From NCBI GenBank assembly GCA_907163375.1, contig CAJQUW010012922.1:1-64000 (forward strand): a stretch of 64,000 nucleotides of DNA, written 5' to 3'. The stretch comes from Prostheceraeus crozeri (lineage: Eukaryota; Platyhelminthes; Polycladida; Euryleptidae). This document shows positions 12,354 through 25,319 of the stretch, piece by piece (position 1 is the stretch's first letter; every line of letters begins with the position of its first letter). The notes under the pieces were generated by a model that was not told the DNA's origin, made no database searches, and was given only the letters and a program-made list of their open reading frames with translations. The translations under genes were made by a program, and so were the position numbers.

Positions 12354-13559
12354 ATTTGGTTTTTTTTGTTTCTGTTTTCCATGAAGCTATTTCGGCGATA
12401 GCTCTGAGCTGTTACCGAATGTATGCATACATTCCACGTGGAAAAATAATATTCTTTACTGAAAAACCATATTTTTTCTGATGATTCTCCGTTTCCATGA
12501 AGCTATTAAACAGCTGACTACTTTCAAATACTTTCATAGATACGGCCTTGAAAAATCAAGACATTAAACAAACGAGTAGGAATAGAATAAAAACAGGAAA
12601 ATCCGTAGATCGAATATGGAGAAGATAAAGAATAATAATAGGTTAAACGTCTAATATAGACAACAGTATCTATTCTCTTGTCAAATGAATGATAGAAATT
12701 GTCATAATTATTTGTGTCACACCCACTGCGCTCGTGTGTAAGAGCTAATAAACTGCATTCAGTGGTGAACCAGGCTTTACAGTTATTTCAACATAAACAA
12801 TCGAATTTCATGATTTCCACCTCCAATCCAGCTTATTGCCATTGCTATTTCAAAATTAGTACATATTCAATGCGAGATGTATGTTATATTATTATCAATT
12901 AATGATAAATTGTTCATGTTTTAGTTGTGCCGGTGATTCCGTTTCATTAAAGAGGCTATATGAGCGATCCCAGTCCTGAGAGTAATCAATATCAGCAGAC
13001 TGTTTAACACAGATTGATGCATAGAATAAATGGTTTGATGCGCTCTCGATCAATTAATTGTTTTTCTATGCAGAATGTCAAGGTCGTTGTCATCTATGCA
13101 TTTAAGAATAAAACAGCTGATTTTTCATCGCCAATGACTTAAACTACGATGTTCAATAACATCGTCTGTCTTGCAAGTTTTAACCATTGAAAATGTCTGT
13201 CAAATGCTTTTATGAAATCAGGGAATCGAGGACTTTCATTTGGATGTACATTTAGCTTTGGCCAGTTATCCTGCAAAAATCATTAATTATGAGACATTCA
13301 AATGCGTCTGTCAATGGAGCTATAACCACGAAATATGTCTGTCATCACATGCTTGATATTCCATTATCCAAGAACTTTTGTTAGAGTACATTAAAATATA
13401 TGGCCGACAATCCTGCAGATTTAGTTTTTTCGGTCATAGGGCATGTGGCCATGTGGCCCTTAGTAACCACTATTAGCGAGACAGACGCAAGGTTATGAAA
13501 ACTTTCTATTACACACTACAAATTCATTTAGTTGACAATTTTGGCCACGTTCCCTGCAG
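12354..13559. other. No gene recognised
   Basis: No convincing exon or transposon ends seen. The interval ends in an acceptor, TTCCCTGCAG. Confidence 0.45.
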
Positions 13560-14631
13560 GAAAAGTGTTGGGCGGCAGGTATAATTCGTTGGAATAAAGA
13601 AACATTTCCCAATAGTGAACGGTCCGAGACGTATGAAGAGGTCTCATTGGAGAGATTAAAAGCCGCTGAAACAGAGGTTCGGACCGCGAAGAACGGTTTT
13701 AGTGGGGAAGCAAGTGGAGGCATGGTTAGCAACGTGTTAGAAAAAACTATACAAGATTATTTGACAGTAACTGTTATGTTTATCTCAGAGATGCCATGTA
13801 TAATACACAATTACACATTTCAGTGTGTTGACAAACACATACAGTTGTTACGCAACACATACGCTTACAGATTTTCACAATTTGTTATTTGAACTTTTGC
13901 TTCACTGGATCAGTAGTGGTATCATTGCTTGATTGTTATCGATCGCGCACAATAGTTTGCAATTACTTATGGCAAGTGCAAGCACTCTCACATAATACCC
14001 TGAAATCCTTTTTAAAAGTTTTTTTCAGAAATATTCCTAACCTTTAGATATTTTATTAAATTTTCTCAACTGAACCGCTTTCCAATTTTAGGCTGACCGT
14101 CAAGTTGTAAAGGACCAGCGAAAAGCAACTGCGGAGGACATTAAAAGGATTTGGTCTGAAACCAGGAGATTGATCGAAGAATACGGCGACTCGGATATGG
14201 TCACGTTTAGAAAGTGAGTGAGGCATGATGTCGCAAGTACTTGATTGATCGGACACTATACTTAACCCTATTCGTCATCTTCTGTTTTCTTAAAATTAAT
14301 GCTTTAATGTTAAGCGAATGTCAACGGCTACCTAGCCTTGATTGTCTCTACGTACTGTTGTTCATGCTGTTTAATTCTGTCAATGTATTCAAGAGACGCT
14401 TCACGGTAGATTGACACGGAAAACACTAGTATTGGGGTGATTAGTCGATGAGGGCTTCTTTTCAATTTCAACTGTATTTCAGAAACAGAAATTACTTGCT
14501 AACATGCATTGGAGCATTCTATCCGGTACGACTGATCCCTCTATCGGAGATATCTGTGAAGCAGATACAAGAGCCTTTTGGGATGACAGATGACTCGTAC
14601 ATTGTCCGGATTGTCGGTAAAAAGTTTTAAG
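13560..14631 (+). CDS. Partial multi-exon gene, possibly tyrosine-recombinase-like
   Basis: Three candidate exons. Exon A starts at 13560 after CCCTGCAG and reads EKCWAAGIIRWNKETFPN, then a Glu/Lys-rich stretch, to about 13731; its donor is uncertain. Exon B (14092-14213) follows TTTTAG, reads ADRQVVKDQRKATAEDI and later DMVTFRK, and ends at a strong GTGAGT donor in phase 2. Exon C (14483-14631) begins in the matching phase and reads NRNYLLTCIGAFYPVRLIPL, then a possible GTAAAA donor at 14617 or a stop at 14629. The block FRKNRNYLL...VRLIPLSEISV loosely resembles the catalytic-domain entry of Crypton-type tyrosine recombinase-like proteins of invertebrates (arginine after a helix, then a beta hairpin). 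That family call is tentative. The 20.75-kb inverted-repeat unit begins 53 bp downstream. Confidence 0.45.
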
Positions 14632-14674
14632 GTATGTTGATGTAGAGGTTTCAACGCTTCATAAGTTATTATTA

Positions 14675-14683
14675 CATTATCAT
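14675..14683. repeat. 9-bp direct repeat, left
   Basis: CATTATCAT directly outside the left arm; the same 9 bp lie directly outside the right arm at 35438-35446. Interpreted as a target site duplication. Confidence 0.7.
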
Positions 14684-15353
14684 ATGTCGTTGAAGTTAGC
14701 ACCAACTTCAACACCAAATTTTTGAATAGAGTTTGTACAGAATAGGAAACCACATGTTTAGGTACTACTGATGACGCTGAGTTTGTACAGCCAAAAAGTT
14801 TTCCAAAATTCGAACTCTTTCACCTTCAAAATTCAAATTTAAATTCGAAAAATTGGTGCAAGTATTGGTGGTACCTGGTTAGCGAGTTTGTACAGCATTC
14901 CGATGGAAAAATTTAGATACAAGAGCAAAAAACTGAGTTTGTACAGCAACTTCCAGCACTTTCCTTACACGAACAACCGGAAAAAACCGCCAAAAACCGA
15001 TTTTTTCAAAAAATGATAAGATTTTCCAGAAAAGTACTTGGTGCTACATGGAAAATGAGTTTGTACAGTGCTCTAACCGGTGGAAGAGTGTTCTACTAAT
15101 CCAGTCTGAGTTTGAACACACACTTCTCCGACACTCCAACGACTGGTAAATACCGGTTATTTTACAGTAACTACAAGAATACTGCCCATTTATGAACAAA
15201 TCAATTGGTGCTACATGGAAAATGAGTTTGTACAGTGCTCTAACCGGTGGAAGAGAGTGTTCTACTAATCCAGTCTGAGTTTGAACACACACTTCTCCGA
15301 CACTCCAGCACTCCTACGACCGGTAAATACCGGTTATTGTACAGTAACTACAA
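14684..15353 (+). repeat. Left inverted arm with six copies of a 12-bp motif
   Basis: Nearly identical to the reverse complement of 34768-35437; only scattered differences are seen by eye. The 12-mer GAGTTTGTACAG occurs at 14729, 14779, 14884, 14935, 15057 and 15224. The inner part is a tandem duplication of about 165 bp that includes the palindrome CCGGTAAATACCGG. Near the tip, GTTGAAGTT and AACTTCAAC form a small hairpin; this tip has a 6-bp insertion relative to the right arm. Confidence 0.9.
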
Positions 15354-16532
15354 GAATACTGCCCATTTATGATCATGGAATGATAAGTTTCTCTAAGTTG
15401 GATGTCAAAGTAAGTGACTTCAAAGTCTCTTTTACCTCATGATTGGGGTAAATACGACATGGCCTGGGTGTTTTTGCATCTGAGTACGTTTTCATATAGA
15501 TTTGCGAATTAAACTCCGATGATGTGTTGGGAATGTATTATGAAATGACGGTGATGTGTTTCGCTCCTATCTTGGTAATAGAGCAACTGATCTTTACAAG
15601 AAAATCCTAAGTGCTACCTTATCGCTACCTAGAATAGACATTTTCACATATAGAAGTGGATCTTGGTTTATTTGTGATTGCATCAACTTTCACAATTGCA
15701 GGCGAATGTCGACTGAGAAAAATGACTTGGTTATCTCAATGTCTCACCGTTGAAGGTGGATGTGATTTGTTCAATGCTTAATATATATCTGATTCAGTGT
15801 GGTGCAGTTTGGAGAACAATTCAACGTCGTCTAATGGCATTTCACACCGATTTATTCCTCACAATCTAAATTAACTGACTGTACATCTTATGCCGTGAAT
15901 AATTTTCTAGTCAGCCTGAATACAGGTCTGAATTTGCACTACATTCAATGGAAAATTGGTTTCCTGTGATGATCTTGGTGAGTCCTAGTCGTGGCCATTA
16001 GTATTCCAGACCCCAACAGGCAGACAACGAAAAACAGCTCAATGTTGTCGACTTACTTCCATTTGTCATCGTCACTATGTCTTCTGCATCAACAATATTG
16101 ACAAAATGGTAAGTCGGAAATTCCCTATCAATTTCTATTTGCAGTCATGTTTCTTAACAATACACTGTATTGCAGTCACATTAAAAACAGCAAGGCTCTT
16201 AAGGCCTAGACTATACGTAGCAATCGCGCCTTATGGATCCATGCGATTTGAAGTTTTCCCAGTTCTTGGGGCGGATTTCACATTATACAGTGCAATCATA
16301 ATTTAACTATTTCATGAACTACACAACTGGATTTTCCACTAAACGTTTGAATTTTCATTGTTTACGCAATACGTATGGAATTGAAAAATTAAGAGGATTG
16401 ATTTTTGCTAATAGATTTCAATTTTTCATTTCATCACAGTATGGGACAATCGTGGAAATCTTATACATGATCGAAGTCTTACAACATAGTTGAAATTACG
16501 AATATGGCATACAAGGACAGCATAGACAAACT
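15354..16532. other. No confirmed gene
   Basis: One weak exon candidate: an AG acceptor near 16035 followed by an open frame including MSSASTILTK and ending at a consensus GTAAGT donor at 16109. It could be an initial or internal exon, and I cannot link it to others. Otherwise nothing seen. Confidence 0.3.
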
Positions 16533-17154
16533 ATAGGACACAGGGCTGTGGAGGCGTAAAAAATTGGCCGCCTACGGCTTTCGAAATTTTAATGAATGAT
16601 GTGATTTGATAAAATCCTATTTATTATTTGATGCATATTTGATGTTATTTGATATACCTTTGTTATAGATGCAATTTATGCCACCCAATATAAAAAATTA
16701 CTGAATGAAGTTTAGATACCGTACATGTCCTTCATTGAATAGATTCCATTGGTTTACTACCGTACAAGTAATTCATCAGTCGTCTGTAGTGTATTTAGTA
16801 GTTGTAGTGTCCGCTATTCAATAACAGAAGTAAATCTATGAAAACATATGGTGCGAATTCGGCTATTGTGATATTAGTTACTTCGGCGTTTGGACACCAT
16901 CACCGCCGTTTCCTTTGATTAATGAATGAATTTTCATTAATTAGTAGGTATTGTATAGGCAACAGCTAGCCGATCATGTCTGTGAAGTAGATCCATTAAA
17001 CTTTCTGATTGATGAAATGTAGATCTAGGCTGGTTGAGAAAACATGAACTCATAGAAATCGACCATAATCCGATCTTTATATGAACGTCATATTTGTTAT
17101 GTTTCTTTACCAGACTACGTGAGGGTCTAGCTATACGCATGATGTTCATGAAAA

Positions 17155-17235
17155 ACTCCGAATTATTTAACAGTACTGTAGAAGGCTACTACTAAAGTAG
17201 TAGCCTTCTTTTGGCACTGTTCAATAATTCGGAGT
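17155..17235. repeat. Near-perfect 81-bp palindrome
   Basis: ACTCCGAATTATT, AACAGT and AGAAGGCTACTACT on the left pair in order with AGTAGTAGCCTTCT, ACTGTT and AATAATTCGGAGT on the right. It is probably a tiny foldback element nested in the hAT-derived element. Confidence 0.85.
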
Positions 17236-17244
17236 GCATGAATC

Positions 17245-17296
17245 TGGTTGGGTACTGGGGTCAAATATGAAAATCTATGACAGCAGTACCCAACCA
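17245..17296. repeat. Second hairpin, 13-bp stem
   Basis: TGGTTGGGTACTG at 17245 pairs perfectly with CAGTACCCAACCA at 17284, with a 26-bp loop. It adjoins the previous palindrome. Confidence 0.75.
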
Positions 17297-17510
17297 AATT
17301 TGTAGACTACTGTAGCCTACCGTGTTAAGAATAGCAAGATTAATCATCAGTGTGTAGAACTAGACCGACAACGGAAAATTAATTATATCGTATAGCATCA
17401 TATCACGTTTATACCATGTTATTATTATAACTACAGTATATGGTATTGCTGAAGTCTGAGGCGGAGACACTTTTCAAATAGGCCGCCTCGAACACAGCCC
17501 TGATAGGACA

Positions 17511-18792
17511 TGCGTAAAGACAGTGAATCGATGTGTCAGTTCATGCATTGAATTCATTTTATAATTCTAAAAATTTCTGTCGATGTTGCATCTACTAGTT
17601 GTTATGATTATGATTTATACTTTTCAAATCGAATAGGAAAGGAATTTACCAATCTTGATACTTAAATATAACACTAACTTCATCATGCCGTTTATGTTAT
17701 TCAACTAATATCTCCTGACCATTATTAGAAATTGATGCATCAAATGGTGAATTACATTTGCAGGTCCTCTCCTTCCAGCGTGACTCATATTTTATTTCAT
17801 CTCAGCTATCATTTCATTGTCTCATCTCGAAATTGTAAATAGATATCATCACAAATTGTCATGTGCATCATAATCTGTATTCATCCATAATTTGTAATCA
17901 TCATGATAACGTGTTTTCATTTTTGAAAAATAAACGTTTCTGACTTCTACTAGACTGACTGGTGAAAGGCTTATTTATACTACGGTGTTTTAGGCAAGTT
18001 TTAATGAAATTCGTTTCTACCAATGTTGGCCTTTGGTTTTAGTGTTTTGTAATGGTAAACAGCATAGTGAAAATCTAGTCTAGTCGAGATTGGACCCGTA
18101 AATTTCTTTTTCAACGGTTAACTGATGTGAATTAGTCAATCCGTTAACATGGGTAACTGACGAACAACATTATCTTGCTGCGATAACATAACATTTCAAG
18201 TAATCTAATTAAGTAGCATGCGTATAAAAATACGCCTACTACCAAATTGAAGATAATTGATTGTAATAAAAATTAGCAATATTATTCTCGATTTTATCAT
18301 AATGTTTTACTGCACATTATGTATCTCTTGTTTTCGACTTAACTTATCTTAAAATGCATGGAATAAGTTAATTTGAACAGGGTCATAATGAATGAACCGT
18401 TTAGCGATTGGTTGATCGCTCACATCACTACTATAAAGTGAAATGAAAGCTAATTTAACTTAAAAGAGCCGTAAAGTCTTAAGTCCCCAAGTCTCCCTAC
18501 TCGTATGCCAAATCATACCTTGCTATGATTACAAAAATATAGATTCTATTAACCATGTATGAATGAAACTTTCAAGAATTTTTAGGTATTGATGACACAG
18601 TGGTTGTAATATCAGCACTTTTCTTTTATTCATTAAGCAGTGGCAGCGTTTTCACAAAATTTGTGTCAAATCACCTGCCATGTATCACTCGAATTCTCAT
18701 AATGATTTTCCCTCTAACACATGCAATAATGATTATCAAAAATATCCACTCTTCAGTGATTAAGGTGATTTCAATAGACTTCTTAATTTCAG
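17511..18792. other. No gene recognised
   Basis: AT-rich DNA with no supported exon or transposon boundary, ending in the acceptor TTAATTTCAG. Confidence 0.45.
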
Positions 18793-19164
18793 TTCAATTC
18801 CTTGGAAGAAAAGTTGGTGAAGCTGGAACGTGTGAGATTGCAAATCGCCCTGGACGCCTTCGTTCTGAAAGCACTAATTTCTCTACAAATCAACTAATCA
18901 TCTCAGGTTCAACCGTTGTTAGTTACTCGCAAAGTGTGCCGACTCATTGCACCGGACGAGTTGATGCAATTTTTCATCCGAGACGACAAGTTTTCAAAGT
19001 GGAAATTCTCGAAGAGATGTTTTCCAACATCTTTTCCGACATTTCCGACACTTTATCAAGTTGTGATATCCGTAATACGAGTATGTGCAAACCTGGCCGG
19101 AAATTATGATCAAGTGGTGTCACGTGTGATCGAAAAGCGTCGAAAGAACGAGTGTCACAATTAA
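18793..19164 (+). CDS. Two candidate exons ending a gene of unknown function
   Basis: Exon 1 (18793-18831) follows TTAATTTCAG and encodes FNSLEEKLVKLER, a heptad-like basic/acidic helix; it ends at GTGAGA. A 75-bp intron ends in ATCATCTCAG, and exon 2 (18907-19164) continues in phase 0 with VQPLLVTRKVCRLIAPDEL and ends with VVSRVIEKRRKNECHN and a stop. An AATAAA signal lies at 19651. Phase agreement across a short intron supports coding, but I recognise no domain. It lies within the 20.75-kb unit. Confidence 0.4.
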
Positions 19165-20394
19165 ATCAAACGGCAATGCCTGACTCCGATCAACAGAGGG
19201 AAGAAGAATCTCAGAAATTGTATTAGTTCATGAACTCTACGAAGAAGTGTAGCTCACAGACATTCGAATTACATTCACATTGTTATAATTAGTATCTATG
19301 ATCACTTCTTAAAATCTTTCCGTCGGTATTTTATGCAAGATGTGCTTCACTTGAGGTGATGCTAGTGTTTTCTTGTACCGGGTACGTTATGATAAAGGTA
19401 CATTCTATTGTTTTATATACTCACATTCGTCGTTTTACATCAGCTTGTCGTCCATTGTTCATTTATCAATCTAGTAATTCTTTTTATAGAAGTTTTGATC
19501 ATATGTATTTCTGTACGAAACTTCAATCATTTCCACTCACACATTACATTACAGTAATGCATGGGAAGTTTGTAATCATTGCCAAAAGGGAAAAATTACT
19601 GTGTGACTTATCATTTCAAACGCCATTCGACAGCTACTGTTTCAATGTTGAATAAACGTATTATTCGTACGTACACTATTATATGATATCATACAATAGT
19701 ATATTTTGGGTATGAAGGTCAATGATAAGTAAGTTTTTTCGTGTGCCATTTGTGTGATGATGCTTATACTTCATTTGATAGGTTAACATTTAAAATTGGA
19801 TATGCAATTCTTTATCCTGTTTTAAATTATGAAATAAAGATTTGCATAATCCGTCTAGTATGAAAATAAAATGATTTTCTTCTCATACCTACTAGTAAAA
19901 CGGCTGCCTTAGAAAAACTTGGAACTTCGCACAATAAGACTACCAATAGGCTAATAGTAACATTGCAATTGTCCATGAATGTTGACATATTCCCATTTTG
20001 GCAAGTTTACAAGCTTTCCACTTCCAGACCAGTCGATAATTGCTTTACCCTTGTTATTTGTTTAACGAATGGTAATTGTTGGTATACATATTTCTCAATT
20101 TGTCGTCTCTGGTGCTCAACAGATATCTCGTGTAAAGTTGTTGGTTTTCCTTGAAACTTTACAAGCAAATGGGATAGCTTCGTGAGACGACCACTTTGTT
20201 TAATGTATTTTAATTGAATTGCCGATTGTAATATGACTTACCTGTCCATATTTCCGGAAGCGCTAGATATTTGTAGCCAATTCGTTCAACATCAGTGAAA
20301 CATCGGTAGTGTATCTATGATCCGTAGTTAGCTCGTACAGGACCCGCTTATCCTAAGTAATCTGTCCGTTCGCTACCCGTCGACGATCTTAAAC
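19165..20394. other. 3' region, no further gene seen
   Basis: Contains AATAAA at 19651-19656, a plausible polyadenylation signal for the exons upstream, and another at about 19831. No other feature supported. Confidence 0.4.
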
Positions 20395-20577
20395 TTGTCC
20401 GTTGGAATCCGTATTTAGTCCGTCAGAGTCCATAATTAGTCCGTTAGAATCCGTATTTAGTCCGTCAGAGTCCATAATTAGTCCGTTAGAATCCGTATTT
20501 AGTCCGTCAGAATCCGTATTTAGTCCGTCAGAGTCCATAATTAGTCCGTCAGAATCCGTAATTAGTCCGTTGGTTAT
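20395..20577. repeat. 21-bp minisatellite
   Basis: About eight tandem copies of a 21-bp unit such as TAGTCCGTCAGAGTCCATAAT or TAGTCCGTTAGAATCCGTATT. Because 21 is a multiple of three, the array is open in frame and gives an apparent SESIISPLESVFSP repeat protein, which I consider an artefact. GTCCG-rich DNA continues irregularly to about 20850. Confidence 0.85.
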
Positions 20578-20851
20578 CTGTGGTCAGTCCGTTCAGAATC
20601 CGCGAATTCATCATATCCGTCAACTGTCCGTCAGATTATTTTAATGCGGACAAATAATGTCCGCTATTGTTCCTTTGAAGTCCGTTCTAATGCCTTAGGC
20701 TACCCGTTCTTTGTCCTTTCATTTCCGCCCTATGTCCTTGTGATGTCCTCGGCGGACAAAATTTGTCCACCGTTTACTATCCGTTAACTGACCGCGAACG
20801 GACACCAAAAAGACATTCAGCGGACTTCCGCCAGATGACTTTTTGCTCGGC

Positions 20852-21305
20852 GGGTAGGTGACATGCCACGCTCAATCACGCGTAATTACACATGACCCCA
20901 AACATTCGTGGCTATGCGGGATATTGCTGCAATTTAAGTTATATAAGTAAGTATATTTGGCAGTCCTGTTATATAGACTTTGCGTCTCATGTGTCTGCCT
21001 GTATCAGAGGCTAAACAATGTGATAGGACCTCAATTTCATGCTCAGGGAAGACAGAACATGCTTAGCGGTTCATCTTAGTGGTTCAAGTGGCAGCGCAGA
21101 CAACCGTGGACGACGCGCAAACTAGAAACGCTCGCCCGCGCGTATTCTTAAACATCTCCCATGTTTTAACAGCATCAGATCAAGTGATTTCTGACTCTTA
21201 GTGCAGCGCATATATACGCGGGTAGAAGAATAGAATGTTCTTAACCACGGATGTTTGGGGTGTTCCGTAATTGCGCCTGAATAACGCGTGGCATGTCACC
21301 TAGTG
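20852..21305. mobile_element. TIR element (MITE-like), copy 2, unsplit
   Basis: A 454-bp element whose ends, TAGGTGACATGCCACGC and its complement, are inverted repeats. The inverted similarity extends about 50 bp inward (GTAATTAC and CCCCAAACATCCGTGG blocks). It matches both halves of copy 1 at 2335-2590 and 6318-6503. The right end reads CTAGTG and the left GGGTAG, so the left CAC appears mutated or lost. Confidence 0.82.
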
Positions 21306-24300
21306 TAGATTTATGTTTATGTGAGATAAAAATGGGCAGTGTTTATAGTATGTAAGCGTATTTTGAAGCTGAATAGGCCTATTTTTAAATAGGATACTTG
21401 CATGAAATGCTACAACTGATATACGTTCAAAAACAGAATTAGCCTATTTTAGAAATATACGAGCGCATTAGAGAAAAGAATATCAGAATTAGGCCTAAAT
21501 ATCGTAAAGGTTTCTCGTTCTTTCTGGACGTAGATCCTTTCGTTTGATTGACTTGAAATGGCATCTAGCTGTTATTAATCGATCGAAATCCATGAACTCG
21601 AAACAAGCTTGGATCTTGAGCATTGCACCCTATTGTCGTTTAAGACATCTATGATTTCAAAATATGTTGGTGACGATTTTATTGACACATGCAGGAGTGT
21701 ATCAAAAACTTAAGCGACAAAAATCAAAATTTTGCACGTTGTCGCACCTATCTCGATGGGCCTTGTCGCATTTACCCCGGACCTGGTTTTCACTACCAAA
21801 ATCGATCGGGCTACGTAAATAATGAAGAGGTATTCGATCGAATCCGCTATTTCGTGTGGATGAACTTGACATCTTACTGTGATATAAAAGGTCGCCCATA
21901 TTTAATTCCAGCTTGCTTCTCTTGACAGCAAACAAAATTTGTTGCAGAGTAAAGCAAATAAGGCCCAATTTTCAAAAACTGCCAAATCTTTCACCAAGTG
22001 CCAGGGTGGCATGCAATACTTTTGCGAAATAAAATGCCTTAGAGATTGGCTATATGCAGGCACATATGGATGCAAACTGAACGGTTTCTTGGCTATGAGC
22101 TATTGGTTTGGGCTACAACCTAATCGCATTTACCTAATGTTGCATTTCCCCAAGCCAGCCTATCGTAATTATAATCCTGCAATATCTTTATACACTGCAT
22201 GTTCAATATTTTCATCTACAATCAACGATCAAGGTCACTTAACTATCACATGTTGATTTAAAAATTTGGCGGATGACTGAAGGTCGAAATTCCATCTTTT
22301 GCAGCGAATTGCGTGTATTTGTATTTCTTAATCTATTCGCGGCTGTTTATGTTTAAATAGCACATAGAATTACAAACTTTCACATAGGAAAATGAAGTAA
22401 TATGTAAGTTTGCTAGGTTTACGCTCATTTATACAGCATCATTTAATTAGTATTAGCACATGAAAAGATCTAATTGTTCAAATATTTGACGATGAACAAA
22501 TCAACAAAAATGAGATTAGCAATGAATATATCCCGTAAGTTTTATATGTCAACATTTTATGGCTACTGAACTGAGAGCCTAACTAGCCTGCTTGACTGTT
22601 ATACAATTTTTGATACATCCGGTGATTAACATCATCAGTTAAGGTTCAGAAAATCAAGTTCCTATTTCTATCAGTTGTGTTGAACCTACATACAAGGTTT
22701 ATAACCTACATTGCGGTTATTGCAATGTAACGCATATTTCATTTTAAGGAGCTATACTTCGGGTTGTACGACATAACTTGAAAATCAGTAGGTTGCCTTC
22801 TACACCGCTCGTTAAGACATCTGGTGATCACATTCTTTCATTTGAAATTATTCAAATTATCAACTTAGTGAGCATGTAGTGTATCTGAACATGCGTGACT
22901 GATTACAGAGAGCGTCTGTTCAACAACTACGATTATGACTCCCCTGTTCTCATGTTTGACCGATAAGTCTTCAACATTTTTTGAGTGTGAACACGAAATT
23001 GAAATATTTTGACCACTACTTTCCCCATAAACAAAAAGACGACTTAGCATTGGTCTGAAATTGGACTAACTGGTCTGAAAAACGCAGAAATATTATTTTT
23101 CTAATTTGTCCAAAAAACCCCATTAATACATCCATTTTCATGCATGCTATTCGTGTCTTAGAGAATAATTCCTCTTATTTCCTTCTCTAGGGCTCGTCTA
23201 AATTAAGTACTGGAACTGGATAAGACGAGACGAGACAAAAATCGCCTAGAAGTCGTTAAAAATACGTCCAAACTGTTAGGATCTTCAGTGAAAATATGGA
23301 ATTCGCTAATATTAAGATAGTAGCATATTTATAATGCAAAATATTTATGAAAATAAACGTAGTTTCTCGTCTGCGAAGCACGTCAAAAACTGATACTAAA
23401 TTTTGAAATAATATTCGAAAAGAAGACGACTGTGAGATGTTTGCCCTTTTCATTTTCGCTATTATCTCTTAACAAATTTATTGAAGATTCAATGAATAAA
23501 TCATTCTAATGTACTTCTAAATATTCTTAAATGCAACCTATATGTCAAAATAATACAAAATATCTGATTTTTATTGATATCACGGACTTTTCAAAAATCA
23601 CAATTAAATGAACATATTTTGTTGCTGTGAATCATATTTCATGGAGATCTTCTGACCTTTCGTGAGGCTAAACAGAAACCCAGGTTGTTATTTCTACGAT
23701 ACAGTCCATGCTTAGAAAATTTGGGTTAGAGGATTACACGTGATTCTGTTCAAAATACAAAATTTCTTCGACTATTAATAGTTTTTATAAAATAACCGGT
23801 AATTAGTTTAATGAACCATCGTATATTAGGCAATACAAGCAAAGATATTGAATACAAGAGTAAAAAGTATGGATTGGAAAACTATCACTATTATATCCAA
23901 GAAACAAATATTTAATCAAGCTGTTTTATTTTGATTTCAAACATTGACAACAAAAGCTACTTTTAAAAAAAATATAAGAAAACAAACAAAATTGTTCAAA
24001 GTCACACCTATTTTGCGACGCATCATTTGTAAACATTTATCTATGTATATATGAAAACAAAACAATGAAAGGGCCAATAAGAAACAAACAGTACATATAC
24101 ATATCTTACAGTGACACTTAAACTTAGACTCCAAAAAATGATATTGTTCAATGGGTAAAACAGCTCTTCAAATGCTGAAATGGCATCCTCGCCCAGTAGA
24201 ATATGGGTCTGTAAACATAATGGGTATATTTGGTATAATATCTCTATGAAATGAAGAATTTAAATCATAAATATAATGACATTTTTCCATTGTGTTGTTT

Positions 24301-24708
24301 GATTTCTATTCACTTGTTTGGCTGAGAATACTCAGCTGAATAACCATTTTTACAATGATGGATTCTGGATGTGTCCGTTATCGTGGAATTAATTAATTTA
24401 CTCGAGGAAAGTGTTGTTCCCATCAAGTATAATTGTACTATACATACAGTTCATGAGATGGGATCAATACAGTAAATTCAAGTTTTAATATGTATATTTA
24501 ATTGTAAATTATGCAACATCTTAAATAACATGGTAATGAAATTGAATTGTAACTGTAAATAATGTTTTGTGCGATTCCAATGACTGATTTGTGCATATTT
24601 AATGGCACTAATGGATTTGTTTGTGTTTTCGATTTATCTGTGATCAAAATTATTTTGTTTGAACTGCAACGTTTGCAAATAGTTATTCTTTTTACTTCTT
24701 TAAACGAG
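21306..24708. other. No gene recognised
   Basis: Several open frames of 60-105 codons (for example 21689-21925 and 21939-22256) have no recognisable motif and overlap on both strands. No transposon ends found. Confidence 0.4.
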
Positions 24709-25319
24709 ATGGCGGAGGGAACTGAGAAGAATGTAAGTTTACCCTGTTATTGAAATGAAATTATATTACCGGGTAGTTAAATTCAGTGTACTTCTCCAGA
24801 GAATTTATGTGAAAGTGAGGTGAAATTTCCTATTAAAGCCTTACATATGTAGCATTTATCGGAATGCCTTAATGCTATACATCGGATAAGTTTGCTGTCA
24901 TAACGACTCCGATTACGATCTCTACGATTCCTGTTATGAGCGGTCATCGTCTGTCACTTGTGATGTTTTGTTTGTTCAGCTAGGCATGATTATCTTGTGT
25001 CTAATCAAGCAATGTGAATTTACTCATGCAGGACTATAATGTATCTTGTTCGGAGGTTTCCACGATAGTACGACGGTTTAATCCTCGATGCCCGTTTATT
25101 ATTTGTGAACATATTTATAGGGTGACTATATATTTACGGCACAGCCAGTGGTATCTCAGCTTTGTAACAGTCCATTTCTCAGCTGTAGAACTCAAAAGAC
25201 AATGGAGGATAAGCATAATCAAATGTATGCAGTATTGTCAGTGTGTTATAACTCTTTGGTTTGTCTTGCTTGGGCGTACATCGCCTCGTAGGAGAAATAT
25301 ACAGTGGATGATTACTTAA
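24709..25319 (+). CDS. Possible gene start: short first exon plus open second exon
   Basis: ATG at 24709 encodes MAEGTEKN and meets a consensus donor GTAAGT at 24733. An acceptor CTCATGCAG at 25029 opens an in-phase frame starting DYNVSCSEVSTIVRRFN. Start and splice signals are good, but the second exon reads like random AT-rich translation after about 30 codons, and the product is not recognised. Treat as a weak prediction. Confidence 0.2.

Larger units (their letters stand above)
16541..17502. mobile_element. Non-autonomous hAT element
   Basis: The termini are CAGGGCTGTG on the left and CACAGCCCTG on the right. Both sides are flanked by the 8-bp direct repeat ATAGGACA (16533-16540 and 17503-17510). 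CAGGG-type ends with an 8-bp duplication are characteristic of hAT transposons. The subterminal regions also match (GGAGGCG and CGCCTC blocks). At 962 bp with no open frame it must rely on a transposase elsewhere. Two perfect hairpins lie inside. Confidence 0.92.

Noticed and set aside
20402-20644. Repeat protein with SESIISPLESVFSP units
   Set aside because: It is the in-frame reading of a 21-bp minisatellite without start context or splice sites.
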